The translations under genes and the position numbers were made by a program. Below the pieces are notes generated by a model that made no database searches, was not told the DNA's origin, and was given only the letters and a program-made list of their open reading frames with translations. A stretch of 64,000 bases of DNA from Actinomycetota bacterium (lineage in GTDB: Bacteria; Actinomycetota; Acidimicrobiia; Acidimicrobiales; Acidimicrobilacustridaceae), in assembly GCA_026393455.1 (NCBI GenBank), contig JAPLAE010000061.1, positions 24,008 through 88,007 of the forward strand, in the 5' to 3' direction. This document shows positions 39,341-48,946 of this stretch, piece by piece; position 1 is the stretch's first letter, and every line of letters begins with the position of its first letter.

Positions 39341-39474
39341 AGCGCGGCAGCGAGTTGCTGCGCAACGGGATCGGCGTTGATCCCACGGATAACAACGGCG
39401 AAATTACGCCGATGTGAGGAACGCTGACCGTACAACTCTGCGCGCGCGGCGTCAATGGTTCCCGATTTTCCTTC

Positions 39475-39969
39475 TCAGGACGCGAAATCCTCGGGATTCA
39501 CGTTGTCGATGAAGGCACGAAACTCCTCGACCACGTCTCCCCCGTCGCCATTGTCATCGGTGTCGTCGTCGGGAAGGAGACCGGCCTCGTCGAGCACAGA
39601 TTCTGAGGCCCACACGGGACAATGGAATCTAAGGGCGAGAGCCACGGCATCGGATGGACGTGCTGAAAGACGTGATTCGACGTCGCCAACCTTGAGGATG
39701 AGCTCCGCATAGAAGGTGCTTTGTTCAACACGAGTGATCTCGACCGCAGAAAGGGAGGCCCCGAGATGTTCGATGGTTTCACAAAAGAGATCGTGAGTCA
39801 TGGGCCGAGGCGTAACCACACCGTCGAGCGCGAATCCGATCGCACCGGCTTCGGCTTGACCGATGAAGATCGGTACTAACCGGCCCGCTCCAGCGACCTC
39901 GCGTAAAACAAGCACAGGCGCATTGCCTGGAATGTCCACTCGGACAGCGATGACTTCCATCTCGACCAC
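39475..39969 (-). CDS. Bifunctional nuclease (DUF151) family protein
   Basis: VLVLREVAGAGRLVPIFIGQAEAGAIGFALDGVVTPRPMTHDLFCE; RPSDAVALALRF. Confidence 0.92.
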   Translation of the reverse strand: MVEMEVIAVRVDIPGNAPVLVLREVAGAGRLVPIFIGQAEAGAIGFALDGVVTPRPMTHDLFCETIEHLGASLSAVEITRVEQSTFYAELILKVGDVESRLSARPSDAVALALRFHCPVWASESVLDEAGLLPDDDTDDNGDGGDVVEEFRAFIDNVNPEDFAS

Positions 39970-40011
39970 TTCGTTACCCTACCGGGGAAGAGGGCATTTC
40001 GAACTTCTTCG

Positions 40012-40992
40012 TCAGGCTTGGCCGAGATAATCGCGAAGCGATGCTCGCACCATGACCGCCCGTAAATCGTCGGCCAGTTCTGCTAGTTCCTCAAGCATCT
40101 CTACAGCCTCGTCGCGAGCTGCCGCACGACGCTGTTTGAGAAGCGGCGTGATGAGTTGTTCGAAGAGCCCCGCCTCACGATCTGCGGAAACCTTGTACAT
40201 GCGGAGGTGACGGGGCTCAATACCGAAACGAGCGAATCCAGCGGCCAGGCGGGCGATCACAAGTGCTTCTTCGTCGTAGTAGTCGACATGACCCATTGAG
40301 CGAACCTTGAGTAACCCAAAACGTTCCAGTTCGGCTACTCCTGAAGCACTGAGTCCGCTCTGAGCGCAGAGTTCCTCAGCAGTAAGCGCCAATGACGGAG
40401 CATCGGGCTCAACCTCTCCAGTCGGCACCGGTGTCGGTTCGCCCTTCGTGTGACCAGTGGGATGCCGCTTACGTCCGCGAGGTGTGATTGTCGATGCTTC
40501 GTTGGGACCCTCGACCAAACTTGCCACGGCTCGTGCCCGATCCTTGGAAGTTCCTTCACCGTTTGCTGGCTCGTTCGAAGCCGAGGCAGTCGCTCTCACA
40601 GTCGAGCGCTGCTCACTCCCCGACTGTCCATTCGGTGCGCCGTTTGCTTCTGCGGCAGCCGTCACTCCGTTTGTGTGAGTTTCGCTCGGGGATCCGGAGG
40701 AACGTTCAAAGGGAAGCACCCCCTCAGGAGGACCATCAGAAAAATCACCTGCTGCTAAACGTTCCTTTATGACTTTCAAGGGAAGGAAGTGATCACGCTG
40801 TTGGGTCAGGATCCACCGCAATCTCTCGGTGTCTTCATCGTGAAACTTGCGATAACCCGAAGGAGTGCGCTCAGGGTTGAGCAGACCTTGACTCTCAAGG
40901 AATCGGATTTTTGAAATAGTGATGTCGGGGAAGTCATCTTGCAACAACGACAGCACTTCGCCAATCGACAAATGAGATCGTGTGTCGCTCAC
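40012..40992 (-). CDS. ftsR: MerR-family regulator (FtsR/Rv1828-like)
   Basis: LSIGEVLSLLQDDFPDITISKIRFLESQGLLNPERTPSGYRKFHDEDTERLRWIL; next to the FHA gene. Confidence 0.88.
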   Translation of the reverse strand: MSDTRSHLSIGEVLSLLQDDFPDITISKIRFLESQGLLNPERTPSGYRKFHDEDTERLRWILTQQRDHFLPLKVIKERLAAGDFSDGPPEGVLPFERSSGSPSETHTNGVTAAAEANGAPNGQSGSEQRSTVRATASASNEPANGEGTSKDRARAVASLVEGPNEASTITPRGRKRHPTGHTKGEPTPVPTGEVEPDAPSLALTAEELCAQSGLSASGVAELERFGLLKVRSMGHVDYYDEEALVIARLAAGFARFGIEPRHLRMYKVSADREAGLFEQLITPLLKQRRAAARDEAVEMLEELAELADDLRAVMVRASLRDYLGQA

Positions 40993-41486
40993 TGGCCTTC
41001 ACCACCAAGCAAGAACACGAGTTTGAACTTGCCGATTTGCAGTTCGTCGCCGCTGGACAGAATCGCTGTATCAATTCTCTGACGGTTTAGATAGGTGCCG
41101 TTGAGCGATCCGGAGTCGCACGCCAGCCAAGTCCCATCGGTCACGCGTCTCAACTCTGCATGGCGGCGCGAGACAGTGATGTCATCGAGAAAGATGTCTG
41201 AATCGGGGTGGCGCCCAGCGGTCACGACATCGTCATCGAGAGCAAATCGACTGCCTGCCTTCGATCCTCTTTGGACCACCAACATCGCAGTATCGGCTGG
41301 GATTCCCTCGACGACGACTGTGAAGTCTCCCTCGACCGGATCTCCTGGTGAAACCGGATGGAACGTAATCGTGGTGTGGTCAGGCGCGAGCGATTCAAGG
41401 ACGGCGCCGCACGAGGAGCAGAAGTTGGCTCCTAGTGAATTGCGGTGACCGCAGTTATTGCAGAATCCCTCGGCAGCTGCCATCAC
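40989..41486 (-). CDS. FHA-domain protein (GarA/OdhI-like) with N-terminal zinc ribbon
   Basis: CNNCGHRNSLGANFCSSCG ribbon; FHA core GRHPDSDIFLDDITVSRRHAELRR...SLNGTYLNRQRI. Confidence 0.92.
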   Translation of the reverse strand: MMAAAEGFCNNCGHRNSLGANFCSSCGAVLESLAPDHTTITFHPVSPGDPVEGDFTVVVEGIPADTAMLVVQRGSKAGSRFALDDDVVTAGRHPDSDIFLDDITVSRRHAELRRVTDGTWLACDSGSLNGTYLNRQRIDTAILSSGDELQIGKFKLVFLLGGEGQ

Positions 41487-41866
41487 GAACCTTCGATCAA
41501 CCGCCGATAGCCGTCGACGTCGAGAAGGCCATCAACAGAACTTGGATCAGTGGGTTCGATCACACAGATCCAACCGTCACCGTAGGGATCATCATTCAAA
41601 CGTTCAGGAGAATCTGAAAGCGCGTCGTTGACTGCCACAATTGTTCCGGCGACTGGGGCGTAGATGTCTGAGACCGACTTCGTTGATTCAACTTCACTGA
41701 CTTTCCCTGAGGCATCGATCTTGAGTCCCATCTCTGGGATCTCTACATAAACGACATCGCCGATCGCATCTTGCGCGTAATCGGTAATGCCAAGACGAAG
41801 TTGACCGTTCTCGAGACGGACCCACTCATGATCTGGTGAATAACGAAGGTCATCAGGCAGCAGCAT
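41483..41866 (-). CDS. gcvH: Glycine cleavage system H protein
   Basis: LRYSPDHEWVRLENGQLRLGITDYAQDAIGDVVYVEIPEMG ... SEVESTKSVSDIYAPVAG (lipoyl Lys). Confidence 0.96.
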   Translation of the reverse strand: MLLPDDLRYSPDHEWVRLENGQLRLGITDYAQDAIGDVVYVEIPEMGLKIDASGKVSEVESTKSVSDIYAPVAGTIVAVNDALSDSPERLNDDPYGDGWICVIEPTDPSSVDGLLDVDGYRRLIEGS

Positions 41867-41929
41867 GGGGGGAACGCTATCCGATCGCCTCGACCTCCAC
41901 CGAAGCGTGAGGGACTGTGGCGAGACTCG

Positions 41930-42559
41930 TTATGGCTTCGGGGAGCGGAGGGCTCTCCCCTCGCGCAGAGCACCGAGGCCGAGCGGGATGTACAGAGCCG
42001 CCGCATAGTAGGAAGCGGCAAGCGCCGGAATAGCGCAGACCCAAGCGAGTACTTCAAAGGTCGATTGAAGAGGCCAAGAGGTCGACGCCCAAATGAAGCC
42101 GGGAAACGCGAACATCAGACCAAACGTGGCGGTCTTGCCCATCCACGTCACATCGATTCGTCGGGCGCCCAGAGCAGCAAGCACCAGAGTCGCTAAAGCA
42201 ATCACGGCCTCGCGCAGCAAAACGGCGATACAGAACCACAAGGGCGCAGCTCCCGCAATGATGATTGCCACGATGGAAACGAAGAACAACAAGCGATCAA
42301 CGACGGGGTCAAAGATCTTTCCAAACGTGGAGATCTGATGGAACTTTCTCGCGTACCAGCCATCGATCCAGTCGGTAGCACCAAGCGCTCCGAGCAGCGC
42401 TCCAGCCAGTAGCGCGTTGTCAGTGCTGAGCAACAGCCATACGAAGAGGGGCAAGCATGCCAACCGAACCAACGTGATCACATTGGGAACGGTGAGGATC
42501 CTGTCTTCGACGCTTGACTCATTAGGCATGCTCATCCCCCGCACTCTACGATTCTCCAA
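41930..42559 (-). CDS. CDP-alcohol phosphatidyltransferase (PgsA-like)
   Basis: GATDWIDGWYARKFHQISTFGKIFDPVVDRL, the D(x2)DG(x2)AR(x8)G(x3)D(x3)D motif. Confidence 0.92.
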   Translation of the reverse strand: MENRRVRGMSMPNESSVEDRILTVPNVITLVRLACLPLFVWLLLSTDNALLAGALLGALGATDWIDGWYARKFHQISTFGKIFDPVVDRLLFFVSIVAIIIAGAAPLWFCIAVLLREAVIALATLVLAALGARRIDVTWMGKTATFGLMFAFPGFIWASTSWPLQSTFEVLAWVCAIPALAASYYAAALYIPLGLGALREGRALRSPKP

Positions 42560-42561
42560 CC

Positions 42562-42972
42562 ATGAGCACGCTGTTCACCAAGATCATCGATGGAGAACTC
42601 CCCGGACGCTTCGTCTATCGAGACGATGTCTGCGTCGCTTTCCTGACAATCGCTCCAATCTGCACCGGACATACGTTGGTAGTTCCCCGTCTAGAGATCG
42701 ACCACTGGATTGATCTCCCCGACGAGGTCGCCGGGCATCTGGCAATTGTCGCTCGCAAGATTGGCGCCGCCCAGGTGGCAGCATTCGGGGCCGAACGGGT
42801 GTCACTGATCATCGCCGGACTTGAGGTGCCGCACACGCATCTCCACGTACTGCCGATCACCACCGAAGCCGACATCGACTTTAGAAAAGCCGACAGCTCG
42901 GTGAGTGCAGAATCTCTCGATTCCGCAGCGGATGCACTTCGCAACGCGCTCGGTTCAGTCGGATCTGTCTGA
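42562..42972 (+). CDS. HIT-family protein
   Basis: LFTKIIDGELPGRFVYRDDVCVAFLTIAPICTGHTLVVPR; VPHTHLHVLPI (HxHxH). Confidence 0.93.
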   Translation: MSTLFTKIIDGELPGRFVYRDDVCVAFLTIAPICTGHTLVVPRLEIDHWIDLPDEVAGHLAIVARKIGAAQVAAFGAERVSLIIAGLEVPHTHLHVLPITTEADIDFRKADSSVSAESLDSAADALRNALGSVGSV

Positions 42973-42989
42973 GCCCCGCACCGACGGGA

Positions 42990-43721
42990 CTAAAGCAGTC
43001 GCCCTTGGCCTTCTGCTTCGCCATCAGGAACAACCACGGTTGCTTCGATCAACGTGGCGTCGTTATTCCGAACGCTGTTCACACGCGATGAGACCGGCCA
43101 CCACTGAAGCCAATCTTCTGGTGCTGGCTCCAGCATCGACTGCAAACGCTCCACGTCATCAGCAGATCGATCAAGCCAAGCGCTCCATTGATCTCGACCA
43201 AGAATCATTGGCATCCGATCATGAAGCGGGGCAATCAAATCATTCGGCGGCCCCGTCAGAATGGCACAGGAAGTCAGGGTCTCAAGACCGCCTGAACTCG
43301 CATTGCCTTGCCAGATCTCCCAGATACCCGCCAACGCCAACGGCTTCGAATCTCGCGCAGAGATATAGACCGGCTGCTTTTTCTTGCGGTCTGGATGAGG
43401 TACCCATTCGTAAAATCCATCGACAGGAATGATGCAGCGGTGCCGACGAAAGGCGGATCGGAATGCAGGCTTGGAGGCAGCAGTCTCTGATCGTGCGTTG
43501 ATCATCCGCGACGCTCCCATGGGACTCTGGGCCCAACTCGGAACAAGTCCCCAGAACATGAGATCGAGACGACGCTGTCCGTTCCCATCCTCATGGACAA
43601 CTCTGACATCGGATGTCGGCATGACGTTGAACCTTGCTTCTTCATCGGCAAGATCGGAATCAGCTTCGAAAAAATCGGCCAGCTCGCTGCTTGTCGTGAC
43701 GCTGGTAAATCGCCCGCACAT
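42990..43721 (-). CDS. SRAP/HMCES (YedK)-family abasic-site protein
   Basis: Start at 43721 gives catalytic Cys2: MCGRFTSVTTSSELADFF; MINARSETAASKPAFRSAFRRHRCIIPVDGFYEWVP; PNDLIAPLHDRMPMIL. Confidence 0.93.
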   Translation of the reverse strand: MCGRFTSVTTSSELADFFEADSDLADEEARFNVMPTSDVRVVHEDGNGQRRLDLMFWGLVPSWAQSPMGASRMINARSETAASKPAFRSAFRRHRCIIPVDGFYEWVPHPDRKKKQPVYISARDSKPLALAGIWEIWQGNASSGGLETLTSCAILTGPPNDLIAPLHDRMPMILGRDQWSAWLDRSADDVERLQSMLEPAPEDWLQWWPVSSRVNSVRNNDATLIEATVVVPDGEAEGQGRLL

Positions 43722-43723
43722 CG

Positions 43724-45463
43724 TCAGACCGCTTCCCCTGATTGAGGTCGAGCCACCCCACCAATAACCGGGTGTCCTGGGTGGAGCACCGTGCGCGGCA
43801 GCAAATATTTGCCGATCAACGGCAACGTCAAGAATCCTTCGGCTGCGGAATACAACAGAGCGACGCGCGGCAGACTGCGGAACCCTTCGTACGCTATGCA
43901 CCGGGGTATCCACTCTGGATGCAGGCGTTGATTGAATTCTTTCAGCGACTTGATTTGGTAAAAGGGGCTCATGACGTTGAGTAGAAGTTTCGCTCCGCGC
44001 TGCGCCGCCGTGTAGTCAACATCGTCTTCAAAAAAACGACCCCAAGCAGCAAAGTTCATGCTGAACCGCTCATAGCCCAACTCATCGAGTTGCATAATTG
44101 TTCGAGTGAGGAGGAACTCGATCATTCCATTCGGCGTTTCAGGGTCGCGACGCATGATGTCCAGCGTGTATCCCCTGTGTTCGCCATAGATCGGTACAAC
44201 CCGAAGAAATCCGCCGGGCCTGCCGTGTTCATCGATCGCGATGCATAACCGGAAATCGGGATTCGTTCCTTCGATGTCCTGACTCAGGGTCATCGTGAAA
44301 CCCCGCTCGGGTTTCTTTCCACGCCAGCGGCGTGAGATGTCATTCAGTTCCTCGATCATCTCGGCCGAGACTTCGGTCTCTGCAATCCACTCGTACCTGA
44401 AGGTCCGCTCGACGCGACCTGATGACTGTCGGACGCTTTTCCACTTTTTGCCGGCTAGCGAAAAGTTACGTACGTCGATAACTGCTTCGTCGCCGAGATA
44501 CACCGTGTGAAGTCCTCGAGAAACATAGAGATCACGGTCGGCCTCACGCACAGCTAAGAACGAAACACCCCATGCCCGTTCGCGACACATGTTGAGGAAC
44601 TCGTCAATCACGAGCGGGATCGATGAAGCATCGCCGATTGGATCCCCCGACACCAAGGCCTGACGGGCAACAAACGTGTAGGCGATCAATGCCTTCCGAT
44701 CAGACGAAACGAAGAACAACTTGTCGTCTCGCAACGCGAAGTAATCGAGAGAGTCCGAACTGAAGTTCTTCACGATCGCGATCGCTTCAACACGCGAATC
44801 AGCCGAAACGAACGAACGAGAAACAATCGGCCGAAAGATGAGTACGAACGCTGCCAAAATTCCGGCAACCCCAAGCACGATCAGCGAAGACGGGAATGCC
44901 CAATCAAAGAAATTGCGCTGATAGCTATAGGGACCATCGACTCCGATGAGACCCAGAAAAATCGTTTGAATGTTCATCCAAATTGTCGGCGAAGGAGTTA
45001 TCGATTTTCGTTCGAGATAGAGGGCTACGAATCCGTAAACAAAAATGATGATGAAGTATCGGGGAAGGAATCGGACGAACTCGAGCAATGTCGGCGGGTC
45101 ACCGGGTGCCTTGAATTTCGATCGACTTACGCTTAGAAGAATCACCATCGCCAGCGAGTAGACGGCTGCAACGTAGTGGTGCTGTCGGAGGATCTCTACG
45201 ACAAATGATGCACCGAACAGCACCATGGCAAATATCCATGCCATTCGACGACGGCGGGCTAATTGACCTGCAAGGTAGAGGAGCGCAACACCGGCGGCTA
45301 CAGCAATGACATGACTGGTCACCCGAACGCCAAATGGCGTTACGACGTTCACCATCCGGTCGAGACGAAATCCGACCGCGGGCAGCGTTGAGACGAGCAA
45401 AATCAACCCGCCGAGGGCGGTCAGGAATCCAATGAGACGTGCTCTTCTGGAATCACGCCGCAT
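43724..45463 (-). CDS. MprF/LysX-N-like phosphatidylglycerol lysyltransferase (DUF2156)
   Basis: About six TM segments plus GNAT-like domain: YRQ..DYFALRDDKLFFVSSDRKALIAY, GDPIGD, GMIEFLLTRTIMQLDELGYERFSMNFA. Confidence 0.85.
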   Translation of the reverse strand: MRRDSRRARLIGFLTALGGLILLVSTLPAVGFRLDRMVNVVTPFGVRVTSHVIAVAAGVALLYLAGQLARRRRMAWIFAMVLFGASFVVEILRQHHYVAAVYSLAMVILLSVSRSKFKAPGDPPTLLEFVRFLPRYFIIIFVYGFVALYLERKSITPSPTIWMNIQTIFLGLIGVDGPYSYQRNFFDWAFPSSLIVLGVAGILAAFVLIFRPIVSRSFVSADSRVEAIAIVKNFSSDSLDYFALRDDKLFFVSSDRKALIAYTFVARQALVSGDPIGDASSIPLVIDEFLNMCRERAWGVSFLAVREADRDLYVSRGLHTVYLGDEAVIDVRNFSLAGKKWKSVRQSSGRVERTFRYEWIAETEVSAEMIEELNDISRRWRGKKPERGFTMTLSQDIEGTNPDFRLCIAIDEHGRPGGFLRVVPIYGEHRGYTLDIMRRDPETPNGMIEFLLTRTIMQLDELGYERFSMNFAAWGRFFEDDVDYTAAQRGAKLLLNVMSPFYQIKSLKEFNQRLHPEWIPRCIAYEGFRSLPRVALLYSAAEGFLTLPLIGKYLLPRTVLHPGHPVIGGVARPQSGEAV

Positions 45464-45496
45464 TGCTACAACCGCCGGATTCGCCGAGACGCATTT

Positions 45497-47080
45497 TTAG
45501 GTGTTTGACCTTGGCGGAAAATCGTCCTCGGTCAAACTGTTTTCTGGTCGAAGCGTCGGGAAAAGGATGACTTCTCGAATACTTTCGACTTCCGCCAAAA
45601 TCATGACGAGGCGGTCTATTCCGATTCCCAAGCCACCAGCTGGTGGCATTCCGTATTCGAGGGCTCTGATGTAATCGAGATCGACATCTCCGGCCTCTGG
45701 ATCACCCGCCGCCTTGTGAGCGGCCTCTTCCTGGAATCGAGCGAGTTGCTCGATTGGGTCGTTGAGCTCGCTGTACGCGTTCGCTAGTTCGCGTCCATCG
45801 ACAATGACTTCGAATCGTTCGACAAGTGAGGGATCGCTTCGGTGTGGCTTCGCAAGTGGCGAGGTTTCACGCGGATGGTCAAAGACAATTGTTGGCTCAG
45901 TGACCTTCGGCTCGACGAGTTCGTCATAGACCTCGTGCGTGCAACGACCGGGACCCCAATGCTCTTTCCATTCGAGCCCGAGACCATCCAGAACGGCGCG
46001 TGCAGCAGCAAGGTCCATCGCGGGATTGATATCGACTCCGACAATTTCGCGGATGAGTTCGACCATCGAAACCCTTCGCCACGGCGGTGCAAGATCGACC
46101 GAAGCCCCGCGCATTCCAACGACAGTGGTTCCGTTCGCTGCAACCGCTGCTGCTGCGACAAGAGTCTCCACAAGAACCATCATGTCGTTGTAATCGGCGA
46201 AGGCCTCGTAGGACTCGAGCATCGTGAATTCGGGGTTGTGTCGAGTGTCAATACCTTCGTTGCGGAACACTCGACCGATCTCGAAGACGCGGTCAAGGCC
46301 ACCTACCAAGAGACGCTTCAACGGAAGTTCAAGAGCGATACGCAGGTAGGTGTCGATCGAAAGAGCGTTGTAGTGCGTGATAAATGGTCGAGCGGTTGCG
46401 CCGCCCTGTTGCAGATTGAGAATCGGTGTTTCAACTTCGAGATAGCCACGTTCACGCAAGACCTGCCGGATGGCATCGACCGCAGCGAAGCGCACTTCAA
46501 AGACGCGACGCGCATCGGGGTTAACTGTCAGATCGACATAACGCTGCCTGTAGCGAGCGTCGACATCGGCTAACCCTTTCCACTTGTCGGGAAGAGGACG
46601 CAATGCCTTGCTGAGTAATTCCCAGGTCGTGACCTTGATCGAGAGCTCACCTTTCTTGGTGGCCATGATCTCGCCTTCGACACCAACCCAATCGCCTCGA
46701 TCAAGTTGGTTGAACTCAGCGAATGATTCCTTGCCGAGGACTCCAGCAGAAACGAAAAGTTGAATCTCACCAGAGCGATCTCGTAACTGTCCGAACGTGA
46801 GTCGTCCCTGCTCTCGCTTCAGCATCAGACGACCAGCTAGCCGAGCAACAGCTCCTGTTTCTGTGCCGGCTTCAATCGCGGACCACTCTTCGCGTACCGG
46901 TCCAATATCGGAGGATCGCTCGAATCGGTACGGATAGGGGTTGACCCCACCCTCCCTCAGCTCTGCGAGTCGATCGAGCCTCTGAGCTCGAATCGAAGCT
47001 CGCTCCTCGGAACTGATTTCAAGTTCCTCAGGGGCCTCATGAGTCTCTATCGATGTCTCGTTCTTGCTCTCGTCTGACAT
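45497..47080 (-). CDS. lysS: Lysyl-tRNA synthetase, class II
   Basis: Start MSDESKNETS at 47080; FRNEGIDTRHNPEFTMLESYEAF, GLGIGIDRLVMIL. Confidence 0.96.
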   Translation of the reverse strand: MSDESKNETSIETHEAPEELEISSEERASIRAQRLDRLAELREGGVNPYPYRFERSSDIGPVREEWSAIEAGTETGAVARLAGRLMLKREQGRLTFGQLRDRSGEIQLFVSAGVLGKESFAEFNQLDRGDWVGVEGEIMATKKGELSIKVTTWELLSKALRPLPDKWKGLADVDARYRQRYVDLTVNPDARRVFEVRFAAVDAIRQVLRERGYLEVETPILNLQQGGATARPFITHYNALSIDTYLRIALELPLKRLLVGGLDRVFEIGRVFRNEGIDTRHNPEFTMLESYEAFADYNDMMVLVETLVAAAAVAANGTTVVGMRGASVDLAPPWRRVSMVELIREIVGVDINPAMDLAAARAVLDGLGLEWKEHWGPGRCTHEVYDELVEPKVTEPTIVFDHPRETSPLAKPHRSDPSLVERFEVIVDGRELANAYSELNDPIEQLARFQEEAAHKAAGDPEAGDVDLDYIRALEYGMPPAGGLGIGIDRLVMILAEVESIREVILFPTLRPENSLTEDDFPPRSNT

Positions 47081-47111
47081 CAGTCTTCCTGGAGTCCTCG
47101 GGGGTGACAGG

Positions 47112-47136
47112 GCGGGGTGCCAGTGTGGCACCCCGC
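47112..47136 (-). terminator. Hairpin downstream of tRNA-Pro
   Basis: Perfect 11-bp stem GCGGGGTGCCA-GTG-TGGCACCCCGC between tRNA-Pro and lysS start. Confidence 0.5.
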
Positions 47137-47143
47137 TCGTGTC

Positions 47144-47221
47144 TGGTCGGGCTGGCGGGATTCGAACCCACGACCTTCGGTCCCCCAGACCGACGCGCTA
47201 ACCAAGCTGCGCCACAGCCCG
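47144..47221 (-). tRNA. tRNA-Pro (anticodon GGG), CCA encoded
   Basis: CGGGCTGTGGCGCAGCTTGGTTAGCGCGTCGGTCTGGGGGACCGAAGGTCGTGGGTTCGAATCCCGCCAGCCCGACCA folds as a cloverleaf. Confidence 0.95.
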
Positions 47222-47234
47222 TGGACCGAACACC

Positions 47235-48743
47235 TTAGCGATCAAGGGTGATCTCACCGAATCGGCCCGGGCTCAGGACGTAGCGATCGGCGTGGAAGCG
47301 CCGCGCCCGCCACCAGTACTCGGTCGTCGTTCCGGGCCAGATGGTGTCGACCTGACCACCCGGCGACACATACCAACTGGAACATCCCGACGTCCAAACC
47401 GTTTTAGCGACGCGCTTCTGAAGTTCTGCGTATGAGGAGGCCTCGACCTCGAGACGAAGCTCTAAGACACCAACGGAAGAGTTCTGCATGAAGCGGAGTG
47501 CACGCGAAATGTGTTCGAGTTGAACCTCGATCATGAAGACGATCGAGTTGTGCCCGAGACCCGTCCCAGGTCCAGCCAAAAACCAAAGGTTCGGAAAACC
47601 GGAAACCGTGAGTCCCAAATCGGTTGACGCACCCTTGTTCCAATGATCGGTCAGATCAATTCCATCGCGACCGATAATGCGCAGTGGCGACGGGAAACTA
47701 GAGACGGCAAAACCTGTGGCCAGCACAAGCACATCAAGTTCATGCTCAACACCATCGGAGGTGCGAACTCCGGTTTGGGTCACTTCTTCTATAGATGTAC
47801 TGATGAGTTCAACGTTGTTCTTCGCTAGTGCTGTGTACCAATCATTGGAGATGAGCAGTCTCTTGCACCCTGGCGTGTAGTCCGGGACTAAGGCTTCTGC
47901 ATCTGCAGGATCATCAAAGGATTGTTCGATCAACGATTTCGTTTCTTCGATGATTCGCTTTGTCATCCCCTGCGCGATTTTGCCGCTACCGAGAAAGGCG
48001 AGCGCTAGAAACTCTTGTCGGAAGTAGATCCGCCATCGATGGAGGCGCTGCAGAAACGGCACCGCTCGATACAAACGCTGCCGCCACTTGGGAGTAGGTC
48101 GGTCGTCGCGCGGAAGAACCCAAGGCGGCGTTCGCTGGAAGACATCGAGGTGCCCGACGGTGTCGGCAATGGCCGGCACCAGTTGGATCGCTGATGCTCC
48201 TGTGCCTACAACACCGACCCGTCTGCCAGCCAAGTCAACATCGTGCCGCCATGCCGCCGAGTGAAAGATCTCACCTTCGAACACCTCGAGTCTTGGTAGA
48301 TCCGGAACCGAAGGTTGGCTCAGGGGCCCAGTCGCACAAATGACCGTTGACGCCCTAACGGTGTCGCCATTTCGCGAGGTGATCACCCAGCACCGTTCGC
48401 CTTCGTTCCAAGAGAGATTCTCGACATCGAAGCCGAACCGAACTCGCGATCGCAACCCATAATGAGTCGTAATCCGCTCGAGATATTCCTCGATTTCTGG
48501 TTGCGCTGGATAGCTGCGTGACCATCGCGAGTTTTGAGCGAAAGAGAACGAATACAAGTTGCTGGGGATGTCACAGGCGCAACCCGGATACGTGTTGTCG
48601 CGCCAGGTCCCGCCCACAGCTTTCGAACGCTCGAGAATCACGAAAGAATCGATCCCCTGTTCCAGCGCTATAACTCCAGCGCCGAGGCCTCCGAACCCAC
48701 TCCCAATAATGGCGAGTTGAACACTTACGATTTCCTCGTTCAC
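47235..48743 (-). CDS. Flavin-containing (Baeyer-Villiger-type) monooxygenase
   Basis: GTG start at 48743; AIIGSGFGGLGAGVIALEQG, FHSAAWRHDVDLAGRRVGVVGTGASAIQLVPAI, LVLATGF. Confidence 0.9.
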   Translation of the reverse strand: MNEEIVSVQLAIIGSGFGGLGAGVIALEQGIDSFVILERSKAVGGTWRDNTYPGCACDIPSNLYSFSFAQNSRWSRSYPAQPEIEEYLERITTHYGLRSRVRFGFDVENLSWNEGERCWVITSRNGDTVRASTVICATGPLSQPSVPDLPRLEVFEGEIFHSAAWRHDVDLAGRRVGVVGTGASAIQLVPAIADTVGHLDVFQRTPPWVLPRDDRPTPKWRQRLYRAVPFLQRLHRWRIYFRQEFLALAFLGSGKIAQGMTKRIIEETKSLIEQSFDDPADAEALVPDYTPGCKRLLISNDWYTALAKNNVELISTSIEEVTQTGVRTSDGVEHELDVLVLATGFAVSSFPSPLRIIGRDGIDLTDHWNKGASTDLGLTVSGFPNLWFLAGPGTGLGHNSIVFMIEVQLEHISRALRFMQNSSVGVLELRLEVEASSYAELQKRVAKTVWTSGCSSWYVSPGGQVDTIWPGTTTEYWWRARRFHADRYVLSPGRFGEITLDR

Positions 48744-48940
48744 CGCATCAACCAAAGGATGCCTTGAACCGCGCGCCATCCGAGATAGAGACCCGCAGCG
48801 ACGACCAGAATCCAGAAATGCCAGGGAACTCTCTGAACCTTGGGGGGATCACCAATCATGCGACCACACGATGGACACGTGCCATCGGGAGGCATCGAGT
48901 TTGGGTTCCAGAACTTGGAACACTCTTCGCACCAAGGCAT
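48740..48940 (-). CDS. Small zinc-ribbon plus single-TM membrane protein
   Basis: MPWCEECSKFWNPNSMPPDGTCPSCGRMIGDPPKVQRVPWHFWILVVAAGLYLGWRAVQGILWLMR; stop overlaps next GTG by 4 bp. Confidence 0.78.
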   Translation of the reverse strand: MPWCEECSKFWNPNSMPPDGTCPSCGRMIGDPPKVQRVPWHFWILVVAAGLYLGWRAVQGILWLMR

Positions 48941-48946
48941 TGCCGG

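Noticed and set aside
45842-46573. 243-aa plus-strand ORF
   Set aside because: Antisense to lysS; shadow ORF.
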